In this document: in pieces, positions 1 through 6,531 of the stretch
How positions within the stretch are numbered: position 1 is the first letter of the stretch
Layout: each line of letters opens with the position of its first letter
Virus record (IMG/VR): IMGVR_UViG_3300003319_000365
Location: 1-36,305 of that record
DNA length: 36,305 nt
Strand: one strand, 5' to 3'
Origin: a virus
Program-made: the position numbers and the translations under genes
The notes under the pieces: generated by a model
Told to the model about the DNA's origin: nothing
Seen by the model: the letters and a program-made list of their open reading frames with translations, nothing else
Databases searched by the model: none

Positions 1-602
1 CGTCTGTACCACAATCCCCGATATTCTTTCTTGAGGGCTTCGATATATTCGGACGTGAGAGATGGGTTATCGGACATTTTGAAATTGAAAACTCGGAGAT
101 TAAGTTCTTCGGACCTGTCAATGAAGTCTTTTTTGAGCCAGTGGAATGGGCTATCTGGGTTGGTCGTGGCGATCAGATATGATCCTGGTCTTGAGAGTCG
201 GCTAAGTAGCATTTTGAAAAAGGATTCCGGGATGAGTGTTGCTTCGTCCACGTAAGCGCCAGAGAAAGTTGGTCCCCGGATTTTAGATTCAGATCGCTCA
301 TCGTTCGCTCCAATGCAGTAAATAATTCTTCCTTCCATGTGGAGCTCTCGTTTTCCGGGATAGTAATAGGCCTTAAGGGATGGAAAGTTAAGGAGTTCGT
401 CGATAATGTTCCTTTTAATAGTGTCATTGGTCCTCCCTACGAGTACAAGGTTGCCTGGAGGCGCTCTATGACACATGTCAATGAGCGCCCATAAAGAAAT
501 GTAAGATTTTCCTGATCGAACAGCCCCGCACCAGAGATTAATTCGAGCTGTCGATTCCTTGAGGCTCTTGACTTGATTCGGAGAGAATTTTACTTCCGTC
601 AT
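1..602 (-). CDS. terL: Terminase large subunit, N-terminal ATPase half (runs off the left edge)
   Basis: This is the packaging motor ATPase that pumps DNA into the prohead with the portal and the small terminase. Translating the minus strand from ATG at 602 gives an uninterrupted frame of 200 codons to base 1. It has a Walker A motif GAVRSGKSY at about residues 27-35, a Walker B-type AYVDEA at about 116-121, and a coupling-type ATTNPDSPFHW at about 145-155. The order and wording match PBSX-type phage terminases. The start overlaps the end of the small terminase gene by 65 bases, as is common for terS-terL pairs. The nuclease half is found at the other end of the window (35796-36305), so the gene is cut by the window ends rather than degraded. 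I am very sure of the family; only the exact start could differ slightly. Confidence 0.95.
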   Translation of the reverse strand, partial: MTEVKFSPNQVKSLKESTARINLWCGAVRSGKSYISLWALIDMCHRAPPGNLVLVGRTNDTIKRNIIDELLNFPSLKAYYYPGKRELHMEGRIIYCIGANDERSESKIRGPTFSGAYVDEATLIPESFFKMLLSRLSRPGSYLIATTNPDSPFHWLKKDFIDRSEELNLRVFNFKMSDNPSLTSEYIEALKKEYRGLWYR

Positions 603-1011
603 CTAGCCCCTTTGCTTGTGCTATAGACATTTTGAGTGCTTCTGTTAGTCCAGGAGGTTCTGATTTCTCAGCCTCTATATAACCGCGTTTTTTTCCCTGA
701 GTTTTAAGAAGCCAAATGATAGCACCCAGGTCTTTTTCTTCTGTGAGTTCAGAAAGATTGTACTCAGCAACATCGAGACGTCTTTCAAAAAGTCTATCCC
801 TTATTTCCTGAAGTCTAGGAGATGCTTTGATCATTTGACAGACGCGAGCATCAGTGACATCGAGGGCTTCTGCGGCTAAATATTGCAATCCTTTAAACTC
901 AATTAAAGCTTTTTCAACATCTTCTTCAGTTAATGGTCTTTTTTTTGGATTAAGTTTTTTAAAATCCAACAATCTTGAAGCGATATTATTTCTAGTTACT
1001 GCTTTTGCCAT
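538..1011 (-). CDS. terS: Terminase small subunit
   Basis: This is the probable DNA-recognition subunit of the packaging terminase. It has 157 residues. A helix-turn-helix-like stretch lies near residues 40-65 (LAAEALDVTDARVCQMIK), then a charged helical oligomerisation region, then the sequence AIIWLLKTQGKKRGYIE near residues 97-113, which resembles the conserved stretch of phage small terminases. It lies directly upstream of the large subunit on the same strand and overlaps it by 65 bases. That position supports the assignment as strongly as the sequence does. The acidic, serine-rich C-terminus is unremarkable. Confidence 0.8.
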   Translation of the reverse strand: MAKAVTRNNIASRLLDFKKLNPKKRPLTEEDVEKALIEFKGLQYLAAEALDVTDARVCQMIKASPRLQEIRDRLFERRLDVAEYNLSELTEEKDLGAIIWLLKTQGKKRGYIEAEKSEPPGLTEALKMSIAQAKGLDDGSKILSESSQEPQGIDSSN

Positions 1012-1063
1012 AAACCCATAATGGATAAAGTCTTTATTTTAAAGCTACAGCAAAGTGCGTTTG

Positions 1064-1094
1064 TGTTGCGTAAATGTAGCGTTTTATCTATGAT
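1064..1094 (+). promoter_or_regulatory. Promoter with 11-bp direct-repeat operator (site A)
   Basis: TTGCGT at 1066-1071 and TATGAT at 1089-1094 are 17 bp apart, facing the plus-strand genes at 1119 and 1445. The -35 box sits inside two direct copies of TGTNGCG (1064-1070 and 1075-1081) spaced exactly 11 bp apart. The same arrangement recurs at 4711-4728 and, inverted, at 14482-14499. This suggests one repressor binds all three; that part is inference. Confidence 0.6.
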
Positions 1095-1118
1095 AACGTA
1101 ATCACAAGGAGCCGTGAT

Positions 1119-1352
1119 ATGAACTTACCATCTGAACTTATGTATTCTCAATGGAGAGATCTTTTCTTTGAGAACATCGATCCATCATTTCTTAGCGACA
1201 GAGTCGTAGAGCAATGCAACGAAACATTCGGGGACTGGGTTGAGTCATATCTCAATGCAGATATGCGCCCAAGCTGCAGCGAGATCATCCAGTTTGCCTG
1301 GAAAATTAATGAGAAGCTTGCTGAAATGGAAGCGTTTGCATTGTCCCGGTAA
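1119..1352 (+). CDS. Small phage protein of unknown function
   Basis: The product is 77 residues, mostly helical and acidic, with several tryptophans. I do not recognise the family. The start is supported by AAGGAG about 8 bases upstream of the ATG and by the promoter at 1066-1094. It is the first gene of a short plus-strand unit that points against the surrounding minus-strand genes, and it is probably expressed early under the direct-repeat operator. The region 1353-1444 to the next gene has no gene I can support; it holds a possible weak hairpin (GCTGTG paired with CACAGC). Confidence 0.6.
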   Translation: MNLPSELMYSQWRDLFFENIDPSFLSDRVVEQCNETFGDWVESYLNADMRPSCSEIIQFAWKINEKLAEMEAFALSR

Positions 1353-1444
1353 ATGAATTTGCTGTGACCGGGAGCCCTTCCTAAGGTTTTTCCACACAGC
1401 AGAATGCGCCTCAGACCATATCCTGGGGCTTTTAAAGGAGCCAA

Positions 1445-1657
1445 ATGACTACTGACAACTTCAAAGACCCTATCCTTCGTAAACTTATGGAGATCCTTCT
1501 TCCAGCTTTGAGCGGAATGATTGAAGAGGCAGGCGAAGGAAGAATCTTATCGCAGGAATGGGATACCTACAAAATCACCATTGCTGGATGTATTGATGGA
1601 ATGGAGAAGCGCTTCAAGTCAAAAAAGGCTTCAAAGCCTCCAGCACCTCTTTTATGA
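1445..1657 (+). CDS. Small phage protein of unknown function
   Basis: The product is 70 residues, with a helical N-terminal half and a basic, proline-rich tail (KSKKASKPP near the end). AAAGGAG lies 6 bases before the ATG. It follows the 77-residue gene on the same strand and probably shares its promoter. Its last 44 bases overlap the end of the convergent minus-strand gene ending at 1614. I cannot suggest a function. Confidence 0.6.
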   Translation: MTTDNFKDPILRKLMEILLPALSGMIEEAGEGRILSQEWDTYKITIAGCIDGMEKRFKSKKASKPPAPLL

Positions 1658-1880
1658 ACTCTCTCTTCTTTTCTACTGAGAAGTCGAAATATGGCTCCCA
1701 TTTCTTTTTCTCATCATAGGAAGGAACTGAGTAGCAAGGAAAAGTCACCCTCAAATATCCCTGATGAGTCTTCATTAGCTTGAGCTTATGCAAAGTTAGC
1801 TGAACTTCCGGAATGTATACGCTAAAGACAGCGATGATCGATGAGTTGAATGGCTGTCGATCGTAGTTAAGGATTTGCAT
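1614..1880 (-). CDS. Small conserved phage protein, possibly SpoVG-like
   Basis: The product is 88 residues from the ATG at 1880, which overlaps the stop of the upstream gene as TAATG and so suggests translational coupling. The core IAVFSVYIPEVQLTLHKLKL followed by a second strand and FSVEKKREFIKEVLEALKPF has the beta-strand then C-terminal helix pattern of SpoVG-like single-domain proteins and of a family seen near phage replication genes. The resemblance is from memory of the pattern, so I treat it as tentative. It forms a minus-strand pair with the 147-residue gene. Confidence 0.6.
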   Translation of the reverse strand: MQILNYDRQPFNSSIIAVFSVYIPEVQLTLHKLKLMKTHQGYLRVTFPCYSVPSYDEKKKWEPYFDFSVEKKREFIKEVLEALKPFLT

Positions 1881-2323
1881 TATTGCGCTCCCAATCTCCA
1901 TTTGCCATCATCTAAACAGACAAAATTCCATTTCCAGGTTCCATCCATTTCGATTTGTTCTTTTGAAATCCCCATTTCCTTAATGCAAAATTTTTTATCA
2001 ATTTCAACATGATCCCACTGTGCTTCGCGCTCTTCTTTTTCTTCAGATTGAAGAGCAACTATATTATATAATTCTTCAATGAGATCATACATCTTATTTG
2101 TTTGCTGATAATAAATATCAAGATACTTTATTGCCTTTATTAAACAATCTTCTCTTACTTCACTATTTGTTATAACCGTATATGTATTTTCTTCCATATG
2201 CTGAGAGACTGGATATTCAATCACATTAAAAATGATTTTTTTAGAATCAGGAGCTTCTAAAGCTATGAAAGCTAGATTCTTATTGATTGGATAAATTTTA
2301 TTTTTCTCGACCATTCCGAGCAT
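1880..2323 (-). CDS. Hypothetical phage protein
   Basis: The product is 147 residues with a strong ribosome-binding site (GGAGG, 5 bases before the ATG at 2323). The N-terminal half looks beta-rich (NLAFIALEAPDSKKIIFNVI), the middle is a long helix with many Glu and Lys residues (about 80-105), and the C-terminus has two Trp-rich strands (GTWKWNFVCLDDGKWRLG). No known family is evident. The gene is more AT-rich than its neighbours, which may mean separate acquisition. It is coupled to the downstream 88-residue gene. Confidence 0.7.
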   Translation of the reverse strand: MLGMVEKNKIYPINKNLAFIALEAPDSKKIIFNVIEYPVSQHMEENTYTVITNSEVREDCLIKAIKYLDIYYQQTNKMYDLIEELYNIVALQSEEKEEREAQWDHVEIDKKFCIKEMGISKEQIEMDGTWKWNFVCLDDGKWRLGAQ

Positions 2324-2376
2324 GTTTCCTCCAAAAAATGGTCAATCATTCAATAATCTAGGGATAAATCCAATCC

Positions 2377-3135
2377 CTAAACTTTTCTTGGAGCCAGATT
2401 TCTTCGAAGCATATCAGCGAAGAATCCCTGGTAGCTATGAATGGTATTTCCATTCGAAGCATACCATTTCATGTCTCTAATGGAGTCCTCGATCTTTTTC
2501 TTCAATAGATAATCCATCTTTCTAATTTCCGAAGATGGTACCCAACCGGTACATCTATCAATCATTCCAGATAAGAGATTAGAGCTTGAGGGACATTTTT
2601 GATTTTCACCGAGGGACATTTTTTTGGAGCGTTGTTCACAACCATCATTTATCTCTTTGGATTTAGGTGACTTATAGTTCCAGACTTTGTTCATAAATGC
2701 CATATGATCGCATCCACATTCCTGCCATATTTTCTTGATCCATTCCCACCAAAATTTGTAGTTGTTTCCGGACTTCCAAAGGCCGAGCCGCCAAAATGCT
2801 TTCATGTACTGGTAAACGACCTTATTCATGCGATAGACATTGGAAGTCTGTTTCCCGTTCTTAAATCGCTTCCTGTGGAAAACCGCTGCTGAAAAATCTG
2901 AATTGAAGCGATCAACAGTTTTTTCGCTGCAACCAACCTCTTTAGAGATTCTGTGGATGGTTGGATATACCTCTTTCCAGATCCCATCCTCTCTTCGTTT
3001 CTGGTATTCAAAGTGCTGATGAAGCAAATCGTTGTAAGTTTTGGAGGCCGATTCCATCAAAAGAGCGATGTCATCGAAGGTTTTTATGTCCTCGGATTTG
3101 ATTTTTTTGAAGGTTTCGTTTTTGAATAGTTTCAC
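2377..3135 (-). CDS. Winged-helix DNA-binding protein, probable replication initiator
   Basis: The product is 252 residues starting at GTG 3135, chosen because AGGAG lies 6 bases upstream. Residues of about 46-105 (EVYPTIHRISKEVGCSEKTV, then a basic turn and NVYRMNKVV) look like a winged helix-turn-helix of the kind used by phage and plasmid replication initiators. The middle is Trp- and Lys-rich. The last 50 residues (from MDYLLKKKIEDSIRDMKWY) resemble the C-terminal segment often found in such initiators. No helicase or polymerase gene was recognised, so replication probably relies on host enzymes recruited by this protein. A transcriptional regulator is the alternative. Confidence 0.6.
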   Translation of the reverse strand: MKLFKNETFKKIKSEDIKTFDDIALLMESASKTYNDLLHQHFEYQKRREDGIWKEVYPTIHRISKEVGCSEKTVDRFNSDFSAAVFHRKRFKNGKQTSNVYRMNKVVYQYMKAFWRLGLWKSGNNYKFWWEWIKKIWQECGCDHMAFMNKVWNYKSPKSKEINDGCEQRSKKMSLGENQKCPSSSNLLSGMIDRCTGWVPSSEIRKMDYLLKKKIEDSIRDMKWYASNGNTIHSYQGFFADMLRRNLAPRKV

Positions 3136-3193
3136 GACTTTCTCCTATGTGGAGAAGCCCTTGATGAAACTCCTTGCAGACTTTAAAATATTT

Positions 3194-3229
3194 CCTTAGG
3201 ATTGACCTTGTCCTCCTAAGGTGTATAAT
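3194..3229 (+). promoter_or_regulatory. Strong sigma70-like promoter overlapped by an inverted repeat
   Basis: TTGACC (3202-3207) and a perfect TATAAT (3224-3229) are separated by 16 bp. The inverted repeat CCTTAGGA (3194-3201) / TCCTAAGG (3214-3221) brackets the -35 box, which is a plausible operator. The only thing downstream before a terminator is the small RNA at 3236-3309. Confidence 0.75.
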
Positions 3230-3235
3230 GTGACG

Positions 3236-3309
3236 CATTCTGTACTGCAAAGTGACAGAAATGTCACGAAAGTCTGCCCCTGAGTTTCGTTCAGGGGCTT
3301 CTTTTTTTT
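3236..3309 (+). ncRNA. Small non-coding RNA with GAAA-capped hairpin
   Basis: Transcription predicted from the TATAAT at 3224-3229 would start near 3236 and stop at the T-run near 3309, giving an RNA of about 75 nt. It contains a perfect 6-bp hairpin GTGACA-GAAA-TGTCAC (3252-3267) closed by a GNRA tetraloop, then an intrinsic terminator. No ribosome-binding site plus open frame fits between them. It lies between two minus-strand regulatory genes and could act on the leader of the initiator gene, in trans on late messages, or on host RNAs. The transcript is inferred from sequence only. Confidence 0.65.
3276..3309 (+). terminator. Rho-independent terminator of the small RNA
   Basis: A perfect 8-bp stem GCCCCTGA (3276-3283) / TCAGGGGC (3291-3298) with a 7-nt loop is followed by TTC and eight T residues. 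This is a textbook intrinsic terminator for the plus strand. It also insulates the minus-strand gene ending at 3339. Confidence 0.85.
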
Positions 3310-3338
3310 GTCCAGGCTACTTGAGTATCTCGTTAAGT

Positions 3339-3731
3339 TCAATTTTTGAAATTCTTAAGCCAATCCTTGAAAGCCAGAATGTCTTGAATGTGAATGACAT
3401 AAGCACTCCCTCTTTTTTTGAATGGAACCTTCCCCGTTCTCAGAAAGTGGTACATCCTCTGTACATTTATGCGAACTTCCTTCGCCGCTTCGCTCGCTGA
3501 GTACTCACCTTTCTTCTTATCAAACAGCAATTCCCCTTCGAATCTAGAGTGACTTCTGGAGTATTTGGTCTGCCAAAAATCAAAAAGATCTTCTTTTTGT
3601 ATCCACCATTGGCCGTTGTCTTTTTCGGCCCTAAGTCTTTTTTTCTTGATTAGCGCAGATATAGCGCTGACGGTACACTTGGACAGGATAGCTGCCTGTC
3701 TCATGCTAAGAGTATTCTTGTTTTTCTCCAT
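3339..3731 (-). CDS. Double helix-turn-helix (MerR/excisionase-like) DNA-binding protein
   Basis: The product is 130 residues from the ATG at 3731, which has AAGGAG 6 bases upstream. Two copies of the same fold are visible. The first is near residues 8-50 (MRQAAILSKCTVSAISALIK, then a wing ending in WWIQKEDLFDFW). The second is near 77-125 (YSASEAAKEVRINVQRMYHF, then VPFKKRGSAYVIHIQDILAF). Each is an Xis/MerR-type helix-turn-helix with a short wing. The protein probably regulates early transcription and could bind the inverted repeat at 3194-3221. The two domains are diverged copies, suggesting an old duplication. Confidence 0.7.
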   Translation of the reverse strand: MEKNKNTLSMRQAAILSKCTVSAISALIKKKRLRAEKDNGQWWIQKEDLFDFWQTKYSRSHSRFEGELLFDKKKGEYSASEAAKEVRINVQRMYHFLRTGKVPFKKRGSAYVIHIQDILAFKDWLKNFKN

Positions 3732-3771
3732 AAAGGCTCCTTGAAGGTCAACTAGGCTACTCAAAAAATAT

Positions 3772-3972
3772 GTGAAGAAAATAAAGATCGATCCAGAAAC
3801 TTACCACCTCTGTTGCATGTGCGGAAAAGACCATCCAGTGGCATATGTAGCAGATCGTTTCGGTGGCCTTCAAATGCTGATGTGGTGTAAAGAATGTAAT
3901 GGAGGATCGAGTGATCTGTCTTGTAATACCAGGAGTTCCCGTCGTTTGGCGCGCCCCTTACGTCGGAAGTAA
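3772..3972 (+). CDS. Small putative zinc-ribbon protein
   Basis: The product is 66 residues from a GTG at 3772 with no clear ribosome-binding site, so the start is uncertain. It has two CxxC pairs, CCMCGK and WCKEC, separated by about 23 residues, as in a treble-clef or zinc-ribbon fold. The last 20 residues are encoded in a region that also encodes the start of the RusA gene in another frame, and this tail looks non-functional. It opens the plus-strand recombination unit. Confidence 0.45.
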   Translation: MKKIKIDPETYHLCCMCGKDHPVAYVADRFGGLQMLMWCKECNGGSSDLSCNTRSSRRLARPLRRK

Positions 3973-4303
3973 GGGGGCATATAGCCCAAAGTATATCGAG
4001 AAACGCATTGTCCAAAATTTTCTTAAGGAAACGTACAAAGGAGAAATGGTAAAGCATCTCATCAGATGCGATATGATGTTCTTTTTGCCGATTCCGAAAA
4101 GCGCCTCCAAGAAAAAACAAGCACTCATGAGAAGCAAAGAAGCTCGTCCTACATCCGGAGGAGACCTAACAAACCTAAGAAAATTCTACGAAGATTGCTT
4201 ACAAGAGATTGTGATAGAAAACGATAGACAAATAGTTGAGGGCGAAACATCCAAATGGTACGATGACGACCCGAGAACAACCGTGCATATTTCTATCATC
4301 TAG
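3911..4303 (+). CDS. rusA: RusA-family Holliday junction resolvase
   Basis: This is a probable structure-specific endonuclease that resolves recombination junctions or trims branched DNA before packaging. I place the start at GTG 3911 because GGAGG lies 5 bases upstream; an ATG at 3899 is the alternative. The product is 130 residues. It has the RusA layout: an N-terminal strand LVIPGVPVVW, then MMFFLPIPKSASKKK near the middle, then GGDLTNLRKFYEDCL and VIENDRQI. The acidic residues in the last two segments correspond to the metal-binding aspartates of the family. It lies just before the Bet/Exo pair, which fits a recombination role. Confidence 0.85.
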   Translation: MICLVIPGVPVVWRAPYVGSKGAYSPKYIEKRIVQNFLKETYKGEMVKHLIRCDMMFFLPIPKSASKKKQALMRSKEARPTSGGDLTNLRKFYEDCLQEIVIENDRQIVEGETSKWYDDDPRTTVHISII

Positions 4304-4311
4304 GAAATTGT

Positions 4312-4461
4312 ATGCCTCTGAAGAAAGGTAAAAGTAAGAAAGTAATCGGGGAAAACATTAGAACCGAAATTGAACATGGAAAGCCTAGAAAGCAAGCTAT
4401 AGCCATTGCGTTGAATACCGCTCGACGCTCTGGTGCCAAGATCCCATCAAAAAAACCCTAG
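4312..4461 (+). CDS. Small basic phage protein (DUF6496-like)
   Basis: The product is 49 residues. The opening MPLKKGKSKKVIGENIRTEI and the later KQAIAIALNTARRSG match a tiny, widespread phage family usually annotated DUF6496. Its function is unknown. A ribosome-binding site (AGGA, 7 bases) and position 8 bases after rusA support expression. It is strongly basic, so nucleic-acid binding is plausible. Confidence 0.8.
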   Translation: MPLKKGKSKKVIGENIRTEIEHGKPRKQAIAIALNTARRSGAKIPSKKP

Positions 4462-4484
4462 GAAGGTGCTCTTCGGGGGTTTTT
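4452..4484 (+). terminator. Intrinsic terminator after the RusA unit
   Basis: The segment AAAACCC (4452-4458) pairs with GGGTTTT (ending about 4483), with an inner GAAG/CTTC stem, and ends in a T-run on the plus strand. The A-run on the other side may also make it work for the convergent repressor gene. Confidence 0.6.
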
Positions 4485-4710
4485 AACGCGTTGGAGCGGC
4501 TCCATTTTCTGACGCGTGTTTATCTAGAAGATCGTCTGAAGTAGAAACAACACCCTTCGTGATCTGTTTGATGCGATACATTTTCTTAGCTCTTGGAGAA
4601 AGAATCCCCTTCATCCAGCGATGAACGGAGCCTCTATGAACATTGATGAGCTGAGCAAATCCATCGATCGTGTGTCCATTCTCGTACAGCCAGTTCCTAA
4701 ATTTGCTCAT
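4483..4710 (-). CDS. Cro/CI-like helix-turn-helix repressor
   Basis: The product is 75 residues from the ATG at 4710. A helix-turn-helix is visible in TIDGFAQLINVHRGSVHRWM (about residues 14-33), followed by an SPRAKKMYRI helix. This is the single-domain Cro-type layout with no cleavage domain. The start codon lies one base from the direct-repeat operator (4711-4728), and there is no ribosome-binding site before it, so the message may be leaderless, as lambda cI is from its maintenance promoter. It is divergent from the recombination genes and is the obvious candidate to bind the TGTNGCG repeats. Confidence 0.75.
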   Translation of the reverse strand: MSKFRNWLYENGHTIDGFAQLINVHRGSVHRWMKGILSPRAKKMYRIKQITKGVVSTSDDLLDKHASENGAAPTR

Positions 4711-4752
4711 TGTCGCGATAATGTTGCGTTTTATCTCGCCACATGTTACACT
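4711..4752 (+). promoter_or_regulatory. Promoter and direct-repeat operator (site B) for bet-exo
   Basis: TGTCGCG (4711-4717) and TGTTGCG (4722-4728) are direct repeats with an 11-bp period. The second overlaps the -35 box TTGCGT (4724-4729), and TACACT (4747-4752) follows after 17 bp. A bound protein would block the plus-strand promoter and cover the start of the divergent repressor. Confidence 0.6.
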
Positions 4753-4787
4753 AAACGCATCATTTTTATCTAGAAAAGGAGAAAACA

Positions 4788-5573
4788 ATGACTAAAGAAT
4801 TGGCTACCACGTCTCATGGATCGATAGCGCCACACAAGATGTTCACTGAAGAGGATGTGAAGACAATCCGAGAAGCATACGGACAAGGGGCTTCTGAATC
4901 TGAATTCAAGATTTTCATGAATATTTGCGAGCAAACTCGTCTTAATCCCTTCACAAAACAGATTTATTTCATCAAGATCCAGGGAAGAATGACGACTATG
5001 ACTAGCATAGACGGACTTCGCTTAACTGCAGAGAGAACTGGCAAGTATGTTCCCGGTCGAGACACTAGCTATACTTACGACAAAGCCGGAAACCTCTATT
5101 CCGCCACCAGCTATGTAAAAAAGCTTGGTCCCGACAATTCTTGGCATGAAGTAGCAGCGACCGCCATTTATGCCGAATACAAGAAAAGTGGAGGGGTTTG
5201 GTCTACAATGCCGCATGTGATGCTTGCCAAGTGTGCAGAGTCCTTGGCGCTAAGGAAGGCATTTCCGGCCGATTTAAGCGGTCTTTATTCAGAAGAAGAG
5301 ATGCCTGCACCCCCCAAAGAACAAATCGAAACTGTGGCGGTTTCTGAGTCATTGGAAGTGATTTCTAAAGAAGAAGCAGAAGCTCTAGAGCTTAGCTTTG
5401 ACAAAGAAGATGCTGACTTCCGAGAAAAAGTACTTGCTTCCTGTTCCAAACAATACAACACTCCAATCACGAGCTTTTTTCATCTTCCAAAAAAGGGACT
5501 AGAACCTGTCTGGGATTCGATTAAGCGTCGTCAAGCTAAGAAAACCAAAGAATACGTTGACTCTGGAGAATAA
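4788..5573 (+). CDS. bet: Phage recombination protein Bet (RecT/Redbeta superfamily)
   Basis: This is a single-strand annealing protein that pairs complementary ends made by the neighbouring exonuclease. It has 261 residues, a normal length for the family. The Bet signature region spans about residues 20-165: FMNICEQTRLNPFTKQIYFI, TTMTSIDGLRLTAERTGKY, then VMLAKCAESLALRKAFP. The C-terminal third is acidic and variable, as usual. AAAGGAG lies 8 bases before the ATG. It is the first gene after the operator-controlled promoter at 4711-4752 and is co-transcribed with the exonuclease. Confidence 0.93.
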   Translation: MTKELATTSHGSIAPHKMFTEEDVKTIREAYGQGASESEFKIFMNICEQTRLNPFTKQIYFIKIQGRMTTMTSIDGLRLTAERTGKYVPGRDTSYTYDKAGNLYSATSYVKKLGPDNSWHEVAATAIYAEYKKSGGVWSTMPHVMLAKCAESLALRKAFPADLSGLYSEEEMPAPPKEQIETVAVSESLEVISKEEAEALELSFDKEDADFREKVLASCSKQYNTPITSFFHLPKKGLEPVWDSIKRRQAKKTKEYVDSGE

Positions 5574-5671
5574 TGAGAATTCATTACCTAATATGTGTCG
5601 CTGCTGCCGTCGCCTTAATCATGATACTTTCTCAGTTGCTGTGTGGTTTTTTTGAGTGGATATGTAAATGA
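5573..5671 (+). CDS. Membrane microprotein between bet and exo
   Basis: The product is 32 residues with one hydrophobic segment (LICVAAAVALIMILSQLL). Its start overlaps the bet stop as TAATG and its stop overlaps the exo start as ATGA, so it is translationally coupled on both sides. Such coupling argues it is a real gene. Function is unknown. Confidence 0.55.
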   Translation: MRIHYLICVAAAVALIMILSQLLCGFFEWICK

Positions 5672-6531
5672 AATTTAAAATAATTCCTTTACAACAGCAG
5701 TCTTCGGAATGGAAAGAGTTCCGTCGCGGTAAAATCGGTTCCAGCGATGCTCCATCAATCATGAATGAGTCCCCCTGGGAAACCCCTCTTCAATGCTGGG
5801 AAAGACATGTTTTCCGTCTAGAGAAAGAAACAACCTCGGCAATGACAAGAGGGATAGAATTAGAGCCAAAAGCCAGACAATGGGTCAACGATCTTCTTAG
5901 ATGCAACTATCAGCCAGTAGTCATCCAGAGCATAGAGCACCCAGATCTACTCGCGTCTCTTGATGGTTATTACTGCCAAGAAGGAAAGCACTACCTCTTA
6001 GAGATAAAATGTCCCAATCAAAAAGACCACGAGATAGCTCTTTCAAAAAAAGTTCCTGCTCATTATTGGCCACAGCTTCAACATCAGATGATGGTTGCAG
6101 GAGTCGATTCGATGCTATACGCCTCTTATGATGGAAACGACGGAATTGCATTCTCTGTTCCTAGAGACCGAGATTACTGCGAAAAGCTGCTTTCGTCAGA
6201 AATGGCCTTTTTAGCCAATCTAATAAACTTTGAGCCTCCAGCATATGTTGACAGAGACTGGATAGAGATAAGCGATTCTAAGTCTCTAGAAATGGCTTCT
6301 CGATTAAAGGAGATAAATGATGAAATAAAATCCCTTTCATGTGAGAAAGATCAGATCGAAGCTCAGCTCAAATGTTCCTTATCTAACTCAAGATGCAAAA
6401 TCGGGGAAGTCAAAGTTCAAAAAATAGATCGAGAAGGTCCTGTTGACTACAGCAAAATTGAGATCTTAAAGACTATAGATCTGGAACAATATAGAAAACC
6501 CATGACCACGTATTGGAGATTTATATTTTAA
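5668..6531 (+). CDS. exo: YqaJ/lambda-Exo-type recombination exonuclease
   Basis: This is a 5'-3' double-strand DNA exonuclease that feeds single strands to Bet. It has 287 residues. Motifs in order are RGKIGSSDAPSIMNESPW (about 20-37), TRGIELEPKARQWV (about 60-73), SLDGYY with the catalytic Asp (about 96-101), then LLEIKCP with the catalytic Glu and Lys (about 109-115), and HYWPQLQHQMMVAG (about 130-143). The C-terminal part is a coiled helix. The start overlaps the preceding microprotein by 4 bases. Its last 4 bases overlap the convergent fibre gene ending at 6528, with no terminator between. Confidence 0.93.
   Translation: MKFKIIPLQQQSSEWKEFRRGKIGSSDAPSIMNESPWETPLQCWERHVFRLEKETTSAMTRGIELEPKARQWVNDLLRCNYQPVVIQSIEHPDLLASLDGYYCQEGKHYLLEIKCPNQKDHEIALSKKVPAHYWPQLQHQMMVAGVDSMLYASYDGNDGIAFSVPRDRDYCEKLLSSEMAFLANLINFEPPAYVDRDWIEISDSKSLEMASRLKEINDEIKSLSCEKDQIEAQLKCSLSNSRCKIGEVKVQKIDREGPVDYSKIEILKTIDLEQYRKPMTTYWRFIF

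Noticed and set aside
173-427. An 84-codon minus-strand frame near the left edge
   Set aside because: It lies in a different frame within the terL ATPase region, whose own frame has Walker motifs and continues to the edge.
3252-3500. An 82-codon plus-strand frame over the small RNA and the end of the regulator gene
   Set aside because: It begins inside the hairpin of the predicted RNA, runs through its terminator and then antisense to a real gene. No ribosome-binding site.
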